DNA of 64,000 nucleotides from Levilactobacillus cerevisiae (GCF_003946245.1 NZ_RHNN01000010.1:1-64000); one strand, 5' to 3'. Positions 50,730 through 60,049 are shown, numbered from the stretch's first letter. Notes: generated by a model from the letters alone, not told the origin. A program made the numbers and translations.

Positions 50730-51536
50730 CTAATAAAGAAATAGCGTGAAATCAATGCGACCGGTGCCGTCCGTCAGATTGCCACTGAGGTGCGCGGCCA
50801 CGCAGTAAGTCGTGGCGTGATTGGCCACCATTGCCTGTTCAATGGTTGAGACAATTTTGACGCCCAGTTGGCCCTTGCCCGTGGTTTCTAGCGTGGCATC
50901 GTGGCCCTTGGGATCGATCCAAGTTGCCAAATTGGTTACTGCTGGCAAATGAGCCACGGTAATCTTGTCGGCGTCCAGGTTCTTGATGCGAACAAGCTTG
51001 ATGACGTCTGCCATGGCCATTTGGTCGGGCGTGAGATCATGTGACCAGTAGTAATCATACATCATGTCCAGGTGATTATTATTTTCATAACCGTCACTTT
51101 GGAGCTTGTTCATGATGAAAAGGTCCAGCTTGTTTTGATCGTCGGACCCCAAGGCGGGCGTTAAGTGCAAGCCATCCGTGGCTAACTGCTGGTAGCGGTA
51201 GGTCCCCGATTTCAGGAAGCCATGCCAAATCCAACCGGCTGTCCGGTGATTCTTACTGACAACGTAGTAGTAGCGGGCCGCATGGGTGCCGTGTTTCAGC
51301 AGAGCTGATTTTTGGGCGACCCAGGTGGTGTGCGGGTAGTACTTGGTATTATGTAATTTATAAGTGTGCTGCTGATTCCACAGGTAGTGGGTCTTGGTAT
51401 CACGGTTGTGATAGGATTTCGGCTGCCATAACGTGTAGGAATCGGTTGCGACATACTGGCTGGCCCGGGCCGGCGTGGGTAAGGCCAAGAGACTGGCTAG
51501 AACTAGAATAGTTAAGATAACGCTCTTTTTCAACAT
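50730..51536 (-). CDS. Secreted protein of unknown function with SH3-like N-terminal part
   Basis: 268 residues. Signal peptide MLKKSVILTILVLASLLALPTPARAS. A Tyr/His/Trp-rich part (about 30-125) resembles SH3-like surface modules, including the first protein in this window. The rest (130-268) forms an alpha/beta domain I do not recognise (NKLDLFIMNKLQSDGY, then VAAHLSGNL, DFTLFLY). ATG 51536 has GGAGGGG upstream; an extra 23 codons before it are not credible. Confidence 0.7.
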   Translation of the reverse strand: MLKKSVILTILVLASLLALPTPARASQYVATDSYTLWQPKSYHNRDTKTHYLWNQQHTYKLHNTKYYPHTTWVAQKSALLKHGTHAARYYYVVSKNHRTAGWIWHGFLKSGTYRYQQLATDGLHLTPALGSDDQNKLDLFIMNKLQSDGYENNNHLDMMYDYYWSHDLTPDQMAMADVIKLVRIKNLDADKITVAHLPAVTNLATWIDPKGHDATLETTGKGQLGVKIVSTIEQAMVANHATTYCVAAHLSGNLTDGTGRIDFTLFLY

Positions 51537-51671
51537 AGAATCCCCTCCGGCCTTTAGTATAGCAGACCAGCATTGATTGTGGGGAACAATCAAATTAAGG
51601 ATCAATCAGTCCAGCGTATTATGAGTTGCAATTTATTTTTAGACCCGGTATAGTCGGGGTTAACTGAAAAA

Positions 51672-51812
51672 GACACTAGGGGTGCCAATCGGCTGAGATG
51701 GACGTGTGCCAATCCCTTTGAACCTGTTGAGTTAACGCTCGCGTAGGAAAGTGTGCGGTCTGCTGGAAATGCCAGGGGAGCCGCCGTCGTGGGGGACGGG
51801 GACTTTTTTGGT
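51672..51812 (+). promoter_or_regulatory. TPP (thiamine pyrophosphate) riboswitch with terminator platform
   Basis: Conserved blocks in order: ACTAGGGGTGCC, GGCTGAGATGG, CCCTTTGAACCTGTTGAGTTAACGCT, GCGTAGGAAAGT. The aptamer covers about 51672-51752. A GC-rich hairpin (around 51782-51800) and TTTTTT (51805-51810) form the off-switch. TPP binding would stop transcription before thiW. Confidence 0.95.
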
Positions 51813-51836
51813 AATTTGATGCAGGAGTGTGACAAG

Positions 51837-52346
51837 ATGTCTAAGAAAGTGTATCCGATGACGCTGACCGCCATGTTAGTGGCATTAGCCGTTATTGGCG
51901 GCAGTGTGTTTTCCTTTTCCATTGGGGTGGCCAAGGTGGCACCCATGCAACATTTGATTGACGTGGTCTCTGGCGTGTTATTGGGCCCGTGGTGGGCGTT
52001 GGCCCAGGCATTTTTAACCTCGGTGATCCGCAATATCATGGGCACGGGGACGGTATTGGCCTTTCCCGGGAGCATGATTGGGGCCTTTCTCAGCGGTTGG
52101 TTATTTCAACGAACGGGGAAGCTCTTAGCCGGCGTCTGTGGCGAGTTGCTGGGCTCCGGGGTCATTGGCGCGTTTGTGGCCTATCCGGTCGCAGCATGGC
52201 TGATGGGGACCACTGGTGCCGTCTGGCTGTTCTTGCCCAGCTTCTTTATGAGCGCCCTGGTTGGGGTAATTTTGGGCTACGCCATCCTGAAGAGCATGTG
52301 GTCGACCGTGATTGCGCCACGATTGGGGAAGCTGCAGGGGAAATAA
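51837..52346 (+). CDS. thiW: ThiW, thiamine-precursor S component of an ECF transporter
   Basis: 169 residues with five or six membrane helices (MTLTAMLVALAVIGGSVFSFSIG, APMQHLIDVVSGVLLGPWWALAQAF, GTVLAFPGSMIGAFLSGWLF). ThiW is the substrate-binding S component for the thiazole part of thiamine and uses a shared ECF energy module. ATG 51837 with AGGAG upstream; the 28 extra codons before it lie in the riboswitch platform. Control by TPP confirms the thiamine link. Confidence 0.93.
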   Translation: MSKKVYPMTLTAMLVALAVIGGSVFSFSIGVAKVAPMQHLIDVVSGVLLGPWWALAQAFLTSVIRNIMGTGTVLAFPGSMIGAFLSGWLFQRTGKLLAGVCGELLGSGVIGAFVAYPVAAWLMGTTGAVWLFLPSFFMSALVGVILGYAILKSMWSTVIAPRLGKLQGK

Positions 52347-52373
52347 GTGGGTAGCGGCGATTGATTTGAGTCT

Positions 52374-52406
52374 AAAAAAGAACCCTGACAGATTGTCACG
52401 GCTCTT
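52374..52406 (-). terminator. Terminator of the secreted protein gene at 52414
   Basis: On the minus strand AAGAGCCGTGACA pairs with TGTCAGGGTTCTT, then TTTT. Confidence 0.85.
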
Positions 52407-52413
52407 CGTTTGC

Positions 52414-52887
52414 TCACTTTTTTGAAAGTTGCGCACTAAATTTGGACTTGAATTGTAAGCTGTAGGTGTGACCGGCGTGCGCCTTAAACGACTTACCAGC
52501 CTTACGTGTCCCGTATTTCTGAAGCTGCAACGTTTTCCCCTGACGCTGAATCTTCGTGTAGGACCAGGTCTTATCAAGACTGTCGTACGCTCGCAACCGG
52601 TATTGTTTGCCAACTTTCTGGTAGGCCAGCCGGTTGCCACCATAGTCGTGTGTTCCGTAATCATACATCACGTACAGCCACTTGGGCGTCAGAATCATGG
52701 CGTTGTTGGTAATTTCAGTATCATTGCCAATATGCCGTACCCGCTGCTTGGCGTACCAAGCACCGCGAATGGCTTTGGGCGTGCCCGTCGTCCATTTCAC
52801 GGCTTTGGCCTGGGCCGTAGTCGACCAGCCAAGCCCGGTTATAAGGCCAACCGTTACGATAGTCCCCGTGATAAATTTGTTCATCAT
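52414..52887 (-). CDS. Small secreted protein of unknown function
   Basis: 157 residues. Signal peptide to about residue 27 (GWSTTAQAKA). The mature part is a beta-rich domain with regular KWLYVMYDYG and GKTLQLQKYG strands, like the lipocalin-like single-domain secreted proteins common in lactobacilli. ATG 52887/52884 with GGAGGGG upstream. Confidence 0.72.
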   Translation of the reverse strand: MMNKFITGTIVTVGLITGLGWSTTAQAKAVKWTTGTPKAIRGAWYAKQRVRHIGNDTEITNNAMILTPKWLYVMYDYGTHDYGGNRLAYQKVGKQYRLRAYDSLDKTWSYTKIQRQGKTLQLQKYGTRKAGKSFKAHAGHTYSLQFKSKFSAQLSKK

Positions 52888-53005
52888 AAAATCCCCTCCG
52901 ATAGCAATAGTATACCAAATTTCACGCGTCAAGGTGACCCTAAGGCAAGCAGGTGTGGCCTTTTCTCCGTAAAAGTTCTACACTTTTAGCAGGAGGTTTT
53001 GTCAC

Positions 53006-54190
53006 GTGAAAGAACAAGCAACGTTATCTAAAAAGACCATTTTACTAATGGCAGTCGTGACGGGGGTCATTGTGGCCAACCTGAATTTCATTCAACCAAT
53101 TGAAAACTTGATTGCGGCGGATTTTAATTTGTCGAAGGCCGTCGTGGGGATGTTGGCGATGGTCACCCAGTTGGGGTACGCCTTTGGGCTACTGCTCATC
53201 GTGCCCCTGGGAGACATCTTTGACCGCTACCACTTGATTCAATTCATGATGATTTTATCTATTATTTCCTTGTTATTGGCGCACTGGGCTCCGAACGCCG
53301 GCGTCTTTGCCGTGGCCACGGGTCTGGTGGGCATCACCTCGGTGGCGCCGCAGATTATCATCCCGTATGCGGGGTATTTGGCGCCGGGCCTGCAACGGGG
53401 GAAAGTGCTGGGGATCGTGTTGAGCGGGCTACTGACGGGGATTCTGCTATCCCGGTCCTTTAGTGGCCTGCTGGGCAGTATCATGCCCTGGCAAGACATC
53501 TACCTCGTTGCGGCGGCTATTGATTTGGTATTCCTGGTCGTCGTCCACTTTTACTTGCCGCATGACGAACGCGGTCACCAGGATCTGTCTTATTGGCCGG
53601 TTATTCGGACGTTACCGCACTTATTTGCCAGCCAAAAGCCCTTGCGTGGTGCGGCCATCAACGGCTTTTGCCTGTTTGGTATGTCAAATGTCTTGTGGTC
53701 GACGCTGGCCTTTTATTTGGCGGCCCAGTACCATCTCGGCAGTAGTGTTGCCGGATTGCTGGGACTCCTGGGGATTGCCGGTGTTCTGGCGGCGCCCCTG
53801 ATTGGGACCTTGGTGGATCAACGGTCGCCGCGACTGACAGTGGGGCTGGGGATGGTCTTTTCCGGCGTTGCTTTTGGTCTGTTCTGGCTGATTGGCCACT
53901 GGATGTTGGGCTTGATTATCGGTATCGTTCTACTCGACTTGGGTACACAATTCAGTCAGGTCTCCTGTCAGGCAATTGTGCAGTCGTTGAATCGCCAGCA
54001 GAGTAGCCGGAACAATTCCGTTTTCATGTTCAGCTACTTTTTAGGTGGTTCAATTGGGACGTTGTCCGCGACCTGGGCCTGGAGTCATGCCGGGTGGACT
54101 GGCGTTTGTGGCGTGGCCGTGGTCTTTCTGGTCATTGCCGTGGCGGGCCACTTGCTGATTGGCGAACCCGAAAAGTTGGTGACGGATTAG
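53006..54190 (+). CDS. MFS transporter
   Basis: 394 residues, twelve membrane helices, major facilitator fold. The loop 2-3 motif reads GDIFDRYHL. Helix one carries NLNFIQPIE, typical of AraJ/YnfM-like drug-efflux members. The substrate is unknown; an export role is the usual guess. GTG 53006 follows AGGAGG. Its own terminator lies at 54216. Confidence 0.87.
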   Translation: MKEQATLSKKTILLMAVVTGVIVANLNFIQPIENLIAADFNLSKAVVGMLAMVTQLGYAFGLLLIVPLGDIFDRYHLIQFMMILSIISLLLAHWAPNAGVFAVATGLVGITSVAPQIIIPYAGYLAPGLQRGKVLGIVLSGLLTGILLSRSFSGLLGSIMPWQDIYLVAAAIDLVFLVVVHFYLPHDERGHQDLSYWPVIRTLPHLFASQKPLRGAAINGFCLFGMSNVLWSTLAFYLAAQYHLGSSVAGLLGLLGIAGVLAAPLIGTLVDQRSPRLTVGLGMVFSGVAFGLFWLIGHWMLGLIIGIVLLDLGTQFSQVSCQAIVQSLNRQQSSRNNSVFMFSYFLGGSIGTLSATWAWSHAGWTGVCGVAVVFLVIAVAGHLLIGEPEKLVTD

Positions 54191-54215
54191 CGCGTTTACT
54201 AATAAAAATAATGAT

Positions 54216-54251
54216 GGAATCCCGTTTGCGTCTGAACGGGGCTCTTTTTTT
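54216..54251 (+). terminator. Terminator of the MFS gene
   Basis: CCCGTT pairs with AACGGG within a longer stem, followed by TTTTTTT. Confidence 0.82.
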
Positions 54252-54260
54252 GATTGAAAG

Positions 54261-54319
54261 TTGACACGGTGTCACCTACGTGCTAAACTGCTGTTTATAG
54301 ATAAGTGACACGATGTCAC
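54261..54319 (+). promoter_or_regulatory. Promoter and paired operators of the TetR-ABC operon
   Basis: TTGACA (54261-54266), 17-base spacer, TAAACT (54284-54289). TGACACGGTGTCA (54262-54274) overlaps the -35, and GTGACACGATGTCAC (54305-54319) lies just after the start of transcription. The two palindromes share TGACAC-TGTCA, as expected for autorepression by the TetR protein. Confidence 0.85.
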
Positions 54320-54345
54320 TATTAGCTTGAAAGGAGCTTATCACC

Positions 54346-54855
54346 ATGCCTTCCACCACTTTTGAAAATCTAAATCCTGAAAAGAAGGACCGCGTCATGG
54401 CGGCCTTACTAACGGAGTTTTCCAATCACGGACTTGCCGATGCCCAAGTCGCACGGATCGTGACCGCGGCCGGCATTGCGCGCGGCGCCTTTTACAAATA
54501 TTTCGATGACCTGACCGATGCCTACCAAACGCTATACCACTCGGCGATGGCTGCGATTCACCGTGACGTTGAGACCGCGCCAACCGGGACATTTGCGCCC
54601 CAAGCGTACTACGACGCCGTGGTGGCCTTCGTTGATCACTTTACGGACAGTGAATATGACCAATTGATTCAGCGCCACTATCGTGAGAATGAAAGTCTCT
54701 TGCCGGAGATGCCAGTTCCCGTACAATTACCGGCTGCGGATTGGTCCGCCATGGTTTTGAGCCATGCGACTATTAAAGAAATTATGTTACGGCCAGCCAA
54801 CCGGGACGCGGCGTTAACGCGGTTCCAGCAAGCCTTACAGCTACTGGCAGAATAG
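54346..54855 (+). CDS. TetR-family repressor of the following ABC exporter
   Basis: 169 residues. N-terminal helix-turn-helix (ADAQVARIVTAAGIARGAFYKYFDDLTDAYQ) followed by a helical ligand domain. It should bind the two TGACAC-type palindromes in its promoter and control itself and the two ABC genes, which start 11 bases downstream. The ligand is unknown, possibly the compound exported. Confidence 0.9.
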   Translation: MPSTTFENLNPEKKDRVMAALLTEFSNHGLADAQVARIVTAAGIARGAFYKYFDDLTDAYQTLYHSAMAAIHRDVETAPTGTFAPQAYYDAVVAFVDHFTDSEYDQLIQRHYRENESLLPEMPVPVQLPAADWSAMVLSHATIKEIMLRPANRDAALTRFQQALQLLAE

Positions 54856-54866
54856 GAGGAACCCCC

Positions 54867-55928
54867 ATGTTTTTAGCCTTAAAAGAGATTCGCCACGAGA
54901 AGCTGCGTTACGGCCTCATCGTGGGGATGGTCGTGTTGGTCAGTTACCTGGTCTTTGTCCTGAGTGGCTTGGCTTATGGCCTGGCACAACAGAACACCCA
55001 AGCCATTTCGAGTTGGGACGCGCAAAAAATTGCGGTGACCAGCGATGCCAACGATAGCTTGTCGCAGTCGTTGATCACGAAGCAAACGGCCCAACAGATG
55101 ACCCTGACCAAGGATGAGGCCTATATCGGCCAGGCCGGTGTCGTGGCCAAAGCCAAGGGCCAGCCGAAGTTATCCGCCCAATTCTTGGGAATTAACGCTA
55201 GCCAATTTATCTACCAAAAATTAAGCGTGACGAGTGGGCACAAGCCGACCGCCGCCAACCAGATTCTGGTGGACGATAGCTTTAAGGACAACGGTTACCA
55301 CCTCGGCGACAAGGTGAGTCTCGGCGCCACCAGCGGTAAGTATCAGATTGTCGGTTTCACCCACAATGCCAAAATGAGTGTGGCGCCCGTCATCTACGGT
55401 ACGCTGGGCACATGGCGGACATTGAGTCACGTCACCAGTGACTTTAAGGCTGGCGGAATCGTTTCGACCCGATCTAATTTCACCGCTAAAAATAGTGCGT
55501 TGAAGACCCTCACCATGAATCAATTCATTAATAAGTTACCCGGCTATTCCGCCCAGAACACGACGTTTACCTTCATGATTGCCTTTCTAATGGTGATCGC
55601 GATGGTCGTGATTGCCGTTTTCCTGTACATTTTGACCATGCAAAAGTTGCCAAACTATGCGGTATTGCGGGCGCAAGGAATTCCAGCGAAGGTGCTGGTT
55701 TCAACGACCATCAGCCAAGCGCTCCTGCTGGTTGTCGGGGGCCTGATTATTGGGGCCGCGCTGACTGCGGCGACGGTGTTCGCGTTACCCGCCGGCCTAC
55801 CGATGAGCTTTAATTTACCATTATTAGCCGGCGTCACCGGAGGGATTCTCCTGACTGGCGTCGTGGGCGCGTTGATTCCTGTTCGGATTATTTTGCACGT
55901 TGACCCCGTCAGCGTGATTGGAGGTTAA
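54867..55928 (+). CDS. FtsX/DevC-like ABC transporter permease
   Basis: 353 residues. One N-terminal helix, a large extracellular MacB-like domain (about 40-225), and three C-terminal helices with the FtsX fold. Compared with MacB it is short, like the DevC-type permeases. It would form a dimer with the ATPase downstream and export or extract a hydrophobic compound or peptide. GGAGG precedes the start. Confidence 0.88.
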   Translation: MFLALKEIRHEKLRYGLIVGMVVLVSYLVFVLSGLAYGLAQQNTQAISSWDAQKIAVTSDANDSLSQSLITKQTAQQMTLTKDEAYIGQAGVVAKAKGQPKLSAQFLGINASQFIYQKLSVTSGHKPTAANQILVDDSFKDNGYHLGDKVSLGATSGKYQIVGFTHNAKMSVAPVIYGTLGTWRTLSHVTSDFKAGGIVSTRSNFTAKNSALKTLTMNQFINKLPGYSAQNTTFTFMIAFLMVIAMVVIAVFLYILTMQKLPNYAVLRAQGIPAKVLVSTTISQALLLVVGGLIIGAALTAATVFALPAGLPMSFNLPLLAGVTGGILLTGVVGALIPVRIILHVDPVSVIGG

Positions 55929-55931
55929 ACC

Positions 55932-56603
55932 ATGCCAGCATTGACTTTAGAACACGTAAATAAAAAATTTGGCCACGCAACCAACGAGGTGACCGTCCTG
56001 ACTGATGTCAACTTTGAAGCCGAAGCGGGGCAGGTCAGTCTGGTGATTGGTCCTTCTGGTTCCGGGAAGAGCACGTTTTTAACGATTGCCGGTGGGATTC
56101 AAACGCCAACTGCCGGTGAAGTCCGGGTAGAAAATCAATCGCTAGATCAGCTGGCGGGGAAAGCCCGGGACGCCATGCGGTTAAACAAGATTGGTTTTAT
56201 CCTGCAAGCTTACAACTTGATTCCCTATCTGTCAGTCAAGGATCAATTTGCCTTGGTCGACCGGGTGAAGCCACAGGGGAACCTGACGCCGGCCGAATTG
56301 GCGAAGCTGCTGGACCAACTCGGCATTGCCAACCTGACAAACCAGTACCCGGGCGAGTTATCTGGCGGTCAAACGCAACGGGTCGCCATTGCTCGGGCGC
56401 TCTACCAGAATCCGGACATCATCCTCGCCGACGAACCCACCGCGGCACTCGACAGTGATCGGGTCAAGGTGGTCGGTCAGCTGCTCCACGACTTGGCCAA
56501 GCAACACCATAAAGCCATCGTGGTCGTGACCCATGATCTGCGACTACAGGAATTTGCCGATAAGACCTACGCCATCATGGACGGCAAAATGACGTTGGCT
56601 TAA
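55932..56603 (+). CDS. LolD-like ABC transporter ATPase
   Basis: 223 residues. Walker A GPSGSGKST, signature LSGGQTQRVA, Walker B IILADEPTAALD, and switch His in VVTHD are all present. Typical partner of MacB/DevC permeases. It starts 4 bases after the permease stop and ends the TetR-controlled operon. Confidence 0.92.
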   Translation: MPALTLEHVNKKFGHATNEVTVLTDVNFEAEAGQVSLVIGPSGSGKSTFLTIAGGIQTPTAGEVRVENQSLDQLAGKARDAMRLNKIGFILQAYNLIPYLSVKDQFALVDRVKPQGNLTPAELAKLLDQLGIANLTNQYPGELSGGQTQRVAIARALYQNPDIILADEPTAALDSDRVKVVGQLLHDLAKQHHKAIVVVTHDLRLQEFADKTYAIMDGKMTLA

Positions 56604-56668
56604 AAATATTTTTATAAAATTTCGCACTAAGTTTGTGCACCAATGTGCGAGATTGGTCTACACCACAC

Positions 56669-56699
56669 AAAAGGACTGCCTAACTGGCAGCCCTTTTTC
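56669..56699 (+). terminator. Terminator of the TetR-ABC operon
   Basis: AAGGACTGCC pairs with GGCAGCCCTT, followed by T. Confidence 0.85.
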
Positions 56700-56774
56700 T
56701 AAGGCTTTAGATGCGGATTTGGTATAGAGCAATTCCGACTAAGATTAGAACTAGCTGTGCCTTTTTCACCCTTG

Positions 56775-56788
56775 AGTAAGCGTTTACA
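56775..56788 (+). promoter_or_regulatory. cre-like CcpA site before the sugar transporter
   Basis: The complement reads TGTAAACGCTTACT, one base from the consensus. A second partial copy (CTAAACGCGT) follows. It lies about 65 bases before the gene. Confidence 0.6.
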
Positions 56789-56850
56789 ACTCGCTAAACG
56801 CGTGTTATCGTAGATTTGCTGATTATTTATGAAGGGTGAGGAAAGTTAAC

Positions 56851-58233
56851 ATGAATCGACATTTAAGTACATTTTTCATTTTCACGTTCGGTGCGCTGGG
56901 CGGCCTCTTGTTTGGCTTTGATACGGGGATTATTTCCGGGGCCTCGCCACTGATCGAAAGTAATTTTAATTTGGACATCGCGCAGACGGGATTCATTACG
57001 TCATCCGTGCTGATTGGGTCATCCGTCGGGGCGCTGGGCGTGGGTCCGTTGGCTGACAAATACGGGCGGAAACACCTGCTGATTTTGGCCGCCATCCTGT
57101 TTCTTTTGGGATCGTCGTTATCCATGGTCGCCGTGGGCTTCTGGTCCATGGTCATCGCACGGATTATTTTAGGCCTGGCGGTTGGGTCTGCTTCTGCACT
57201 GACGCCAGCCTACCTGGCCGAATTGGCTCCCGCCGAACGCCGGGGCTCACTGGGGACGTTATTCCAGTTGATGATCACCTTGGGAATTTTACTGGCCTAC
57301 GTGTCTAACCTGGGCTTCTTGCACCACAACCTGTTGGGTATGCGCGACTGGCGTTGGATGTTGGGATCTGCCTTGATTCCAGCGGCCTTATTGTTGATTG
57401 GTGGTCTGTTATTACCCGAATCTCCGCGGTTCTTGGCGGAAAAGGGGCATACCGACCAGGCTTTAAGTGTTCTGAAAATGTTACGGAAGAATACGGCCGA
57501 TGATCCTGAAAAGGAATTGGCCGAGATTGAAACCGTTGCCCATCAACCAAAGGGTGGCGTCAAGGAACTGTTCACAATTGCGCGACCAGCCGTGATCGTT
57601 GCGGTCGGCATCATGTTGCTGCAACAGTTGGTCGGGATCAACTCCGTCATTTACTTCCTGCCACAAGTCTTTATCAAGGGCTTTGGCTTCCAGGAAAGCA
57701 GTGCCATCTGGATTTCAGTTGGGATTGGGATCGTCAACTTCCTGGTCACCGTTCTGGCAACGTTTATCATGGATAAATTCAACCGGAAGACGTTCTTGAT
57801 GTTTGGTTCGATCGTCATGGCCGTTTCACTGGGAATTCTTGCGGTGATGAACTTCACTATGGATATTCACACCACGGCCGTCCCAACCATGATTCTGATT
57901 GCCATCTACATCTTCGGGTTCGCCATTTCTTGGGGTCCCATTGCCTGGGTCACGATTGGTGAAATCTTCCCACTGAGTGTTCGGGGAATCGGGTCATCCA
58001 TTGGGTCCGCGGCCAACTGGATTGGGAACTTCTTGGTTTCCCAATTCTTCCTGGTCATGCTGAGTTACTTCCACAACAACGTCGGTGGGCCATTCGCCGT
58101 CTTCGCTGTGTTTGCCGTGTTGTCCATGTTCTTCGTCCACTACTTGGTTCCCGAAACACGGGGCAAGTCATTGGAAGAAATTGAAATGGCCTTGCGCCAC
58201 AAGGATCAGCAATCTGAGATGTCAGGCAAGTAA
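56851..58233 (+). CDS. Sugar:proton symporter (MFS sugar porter family)
   Basis: 460 residues, twelve helices. Sugar-porter signatures: GFDTGIISGA in helix one, GPLADKYGRKHLL, RIILGLAVGSASALTPAYLAELAPAERRGSL, PESPRFL, QQLVGINSVIYF in helix seven, and PETRGKSLEEIE at the end. It is close to XylE/AraE/GalP-type symporters; the sugar (xylose, arabinose or galactose) cannot be fixed. ATG 56851 has GAGGAAAG upstream. A cre-like site suggests glucose repression. Confidence 0.92.
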   Translation: MNRHLSTFFIFTFGALGGLLFGFDTGIISGASPLIESNFNLDIAQTGFITSSVLIGSSVGALGVGPLADKYGRKHLLILAAILFLLGSSLSMVAVGFWSMVIARIILGLAVGSASALTPAYLAELAPAERRGSLGTLFQLMITLGILLAYVSNLGFLHHNLLGMRDWRWMLGSALIPAALLLIGGLLLPESPRFLAEKGHTDQALSVLKMLRKNTADDPEKELAEIETVAHQPKGGVKELFTIARPAVIVAVGIMLLQQLVGINSVIYFLPQVFIKGFGFQESSAIWISVGIGIVNFLVTVLATFIMDKFNRKTFLMFGSIVMAVSLGILAVMNFTMDIHTTAVPTMILIAIYIFGFAISWGPIAWVTIGEIFPLSVRGIGSSIGSAANWIGNFLVSQFFLVMLSYFHNNVGGPFAVFAVFAVLSMFFVHYLVPETRGKSLEEIEMALRHKDQQSEMSGK

Positions 58234-58259
58234 GCCACAATTAACTTAATTTAATCGCC

Positions 58260-58299
58260 AAAAAAGGCCGCGGAATTTTCAAAATTCTGCGACCTTTTC
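58260..58299. terminator. Bidirectional terminator
   Basis: AAAAGGCCGCGGAATTTT pairs with AAAATTCTGCGACCTTTT around a tiny loop. It serves the sugar transporter (plus) and the PAP2 gene (minus). Confidence 0.85.
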
Positions 58300-58324
58300 T
58301 TATCTCATACCGAGAGCTTACGGG

Positions 58325-60049
58325 TTACTTAGCAAGCCTAACGGCGTGTTTCGTGTAGACAACGTGCAGGCCCTTGGGCAGACCCTTGACGTGGGTAAAC
58401 TTGCCGGCGTGGTGCTTGTAAGTCAGCAGGGAGGTGCCGTTCTTCCACTTGCCGCCAGTCAACCGCAGTGTACCGGCTAATTTAGCGGACTTGTTGATGG
58501 TTACTTTGGTATCCTTGGCGAGCTTCAGTTGGCCCCGCTTGGTCTGTTGGTAAGTCCCTTTGACGGTGACCTTTTGGTTGGTCAATTGCAGGGTACCACC
58601 TTGAACGGTGACTTTACCTTGGCCAGCGGCCGTGTTCGAAGTCAATTGCAAGGTGCCACCCTTAACGGTGGTGCCACCGCTAAAGGTGTTCTTGCCGCTT
58701 AATTGGAGCAGGCCGGTGCCGGACTTAACCAGGGAACCCTTCCCGCCAATGTCATTGCGCCAGTTATCCTTAGCCGCAAATTGGCCCTTCTTGGCATCCA
58801 TGTTGACCTTAACGGTATCGTTAAATTGGCCGTAACCGTTGGCAGCGGAGAAGAGGTCTAGGCGACCCCAGCCTTCAGCGTCGTCCATCACGGGATAACC
58901 AGAAGGCATCCCCGTGGTGAAGAGCACGTCACGCCGTTGTGTGTCCGTCAGGTATGGTAAACGCGTTGCCAGCAGGACTTCCGCCCCCTTAGGTACTCGG
59001 ACGGCTTGATGGGTATCGCCAATTTGGTTGAAGCCGTAAGTCATGCGGTAGCGCCAGTCAGCCCGGTTCTTTTGGTAGTCGCCAAATTGATCTTGGGCCG
59101 TGGCATCACTGCTCTGAAGGAGGGCGGATGAATGGGCGTTACTGTAAGCTTCGGTCATCAAAGCTTGGTTGGCAGGATCGTTTAAGGCTGCAGCGGCCAT
59201 GGCGGTACCGACCATCCGGCCACCCATGGTTGCTAACGGCGTGTGCCGACCAGCCAGGACCCGGTCGTAGCCAATTTCAGAGGAACGGGTCAACAGTTGT
59301 TGGTAACGTTCTGGGACCAGGTAAGCCAGCGTCATCCCCGTTTCAAAGCCAGCCGTGGTGTGGCCGCTAGGGAAATCGTAATCATCCGCGGGTGCTGCGG
59401 CCATGACCTTTGCCAGGGCTGGCACCACTTTGACTTCACTACTTTGACGGTAAGGACGCAGGTATTTAACCACGTGCTTGACCACCCCGGTTGCGGTGAA
59501 AGGCTGGTAGGAAGTCGTATTCATTAACTTAACCATTGGCCCCAGCTTAGAGGTTGGTGAGGCCCATTGGGTCTTGCTCCACGGGGTGTTCACGGGATCG
59601 GGAGTCGTGGGCATCGACATGTAATCCGTCTTAGCGTCGGCGTTCTTGATAAATGCGGATGAGTAGGGGCCCAGGCCATCGATCAGATTATAACGAAGGT
59701 CTCGCCAGTCAGTTAAATAGGAACGTTCCGTTTCAGCGTAGCTTCGAGTCTGAGTGACCTTCGCTGCCTTATCAATGTTTTCTTTTAAGAGGGGTGCGTT
59801 CAAGGTCTGACCGTTAGACCAGTACTTAGAAAATTCTGACATCTCGCCCACGACCGGATTATTTTGCACCGTGGTGTTGCCCTCAACATTTTGTTTATAT
59901 GTATCCTGAAAATAACCGTAGGCCCCTTTGTGTGGGGCTAAAGCTGCGGTGCTGCTGGCCTGAGCGACGTTGGTCACCATGGGTAACGTGACGGCCATTA
60001 ATGAAATGATGGCAACTCGCTTCGTCCAAGTGTGCTGTCTGTTTTTCAT
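58325..60049 (-). CDS. Secreted PAP2 acid phosphatase with autotransporter-type repeats
   Basis: 574 residues. Signal peptide to about residue 31 (NVAQASS). PAP2/class A phosphatase domain, with KYLRPYR, DDYDFPSGHTTAGF and YDRVLAGRHTPLATMGGR as motifs one to three. After about residue 410, PATR-type (autotransporter-associated beta strand) repeats appear: GSLVKSGTGLLQLSGKNTF and GGTTVKGGTLQLTS, then GGTLQLTNQ. A basic end follows. PATR repeats are best known from Gram-negative secretion; here they sit in a Gram-positive surface enzyme. ATG 60049 with AAAGGTAGG upstream. Confidence 0.87.
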   Translation of the reverse strand: MKNRQHTWTKRVAIISLMAVTLPMVTNVAQASSTAALAPHKGAYGYFQDTYKQNVEGNTTVQNNPVVGEMSEFSKYWSNGQTLNAPLLKENIDKAAKVTQTRSYAETERSYLTDWRDLRYNLIDGLGPYSSAFIKNADAKTDYMSMPTTPDPVNTPWSKTQWASPTSKLGPMVKLMNTTSYQPFTATGVVKHVVKYLRPYRQSSEVKVVPALAKVMAAAPADDYDFPSGHTTAGFETGMTLAYLVPERYQQLLTRSSEIGYDRVLAGRHTPLATMGGRMVGTAMAAAALNDPANQALMTEAYSNAHSSALLQSSDATAQDQFGDYQKNRADWRYRMTYGFNQIGDTHQAVRVPKGAEVLLATRLPYLTDTQRRDVLFTTGMPSGYPVMDDAEGWGRLDLFSAANGYGQFNDTVKVNMDAKKGQFAAKDNWRNDIGGKGSLVKSGTGLLQLSGKNTFSGGTTVKGGTLQLTSNTAAGQGKVTVQGGTLQLTNQKVTVKGTYQQTKRGQLKLAKDTKVTINKSAKLAGTLRLTGGKWKNGTSLLTYKHHAGKFTHVKGLPKGLHVVYTKHAVRLAK

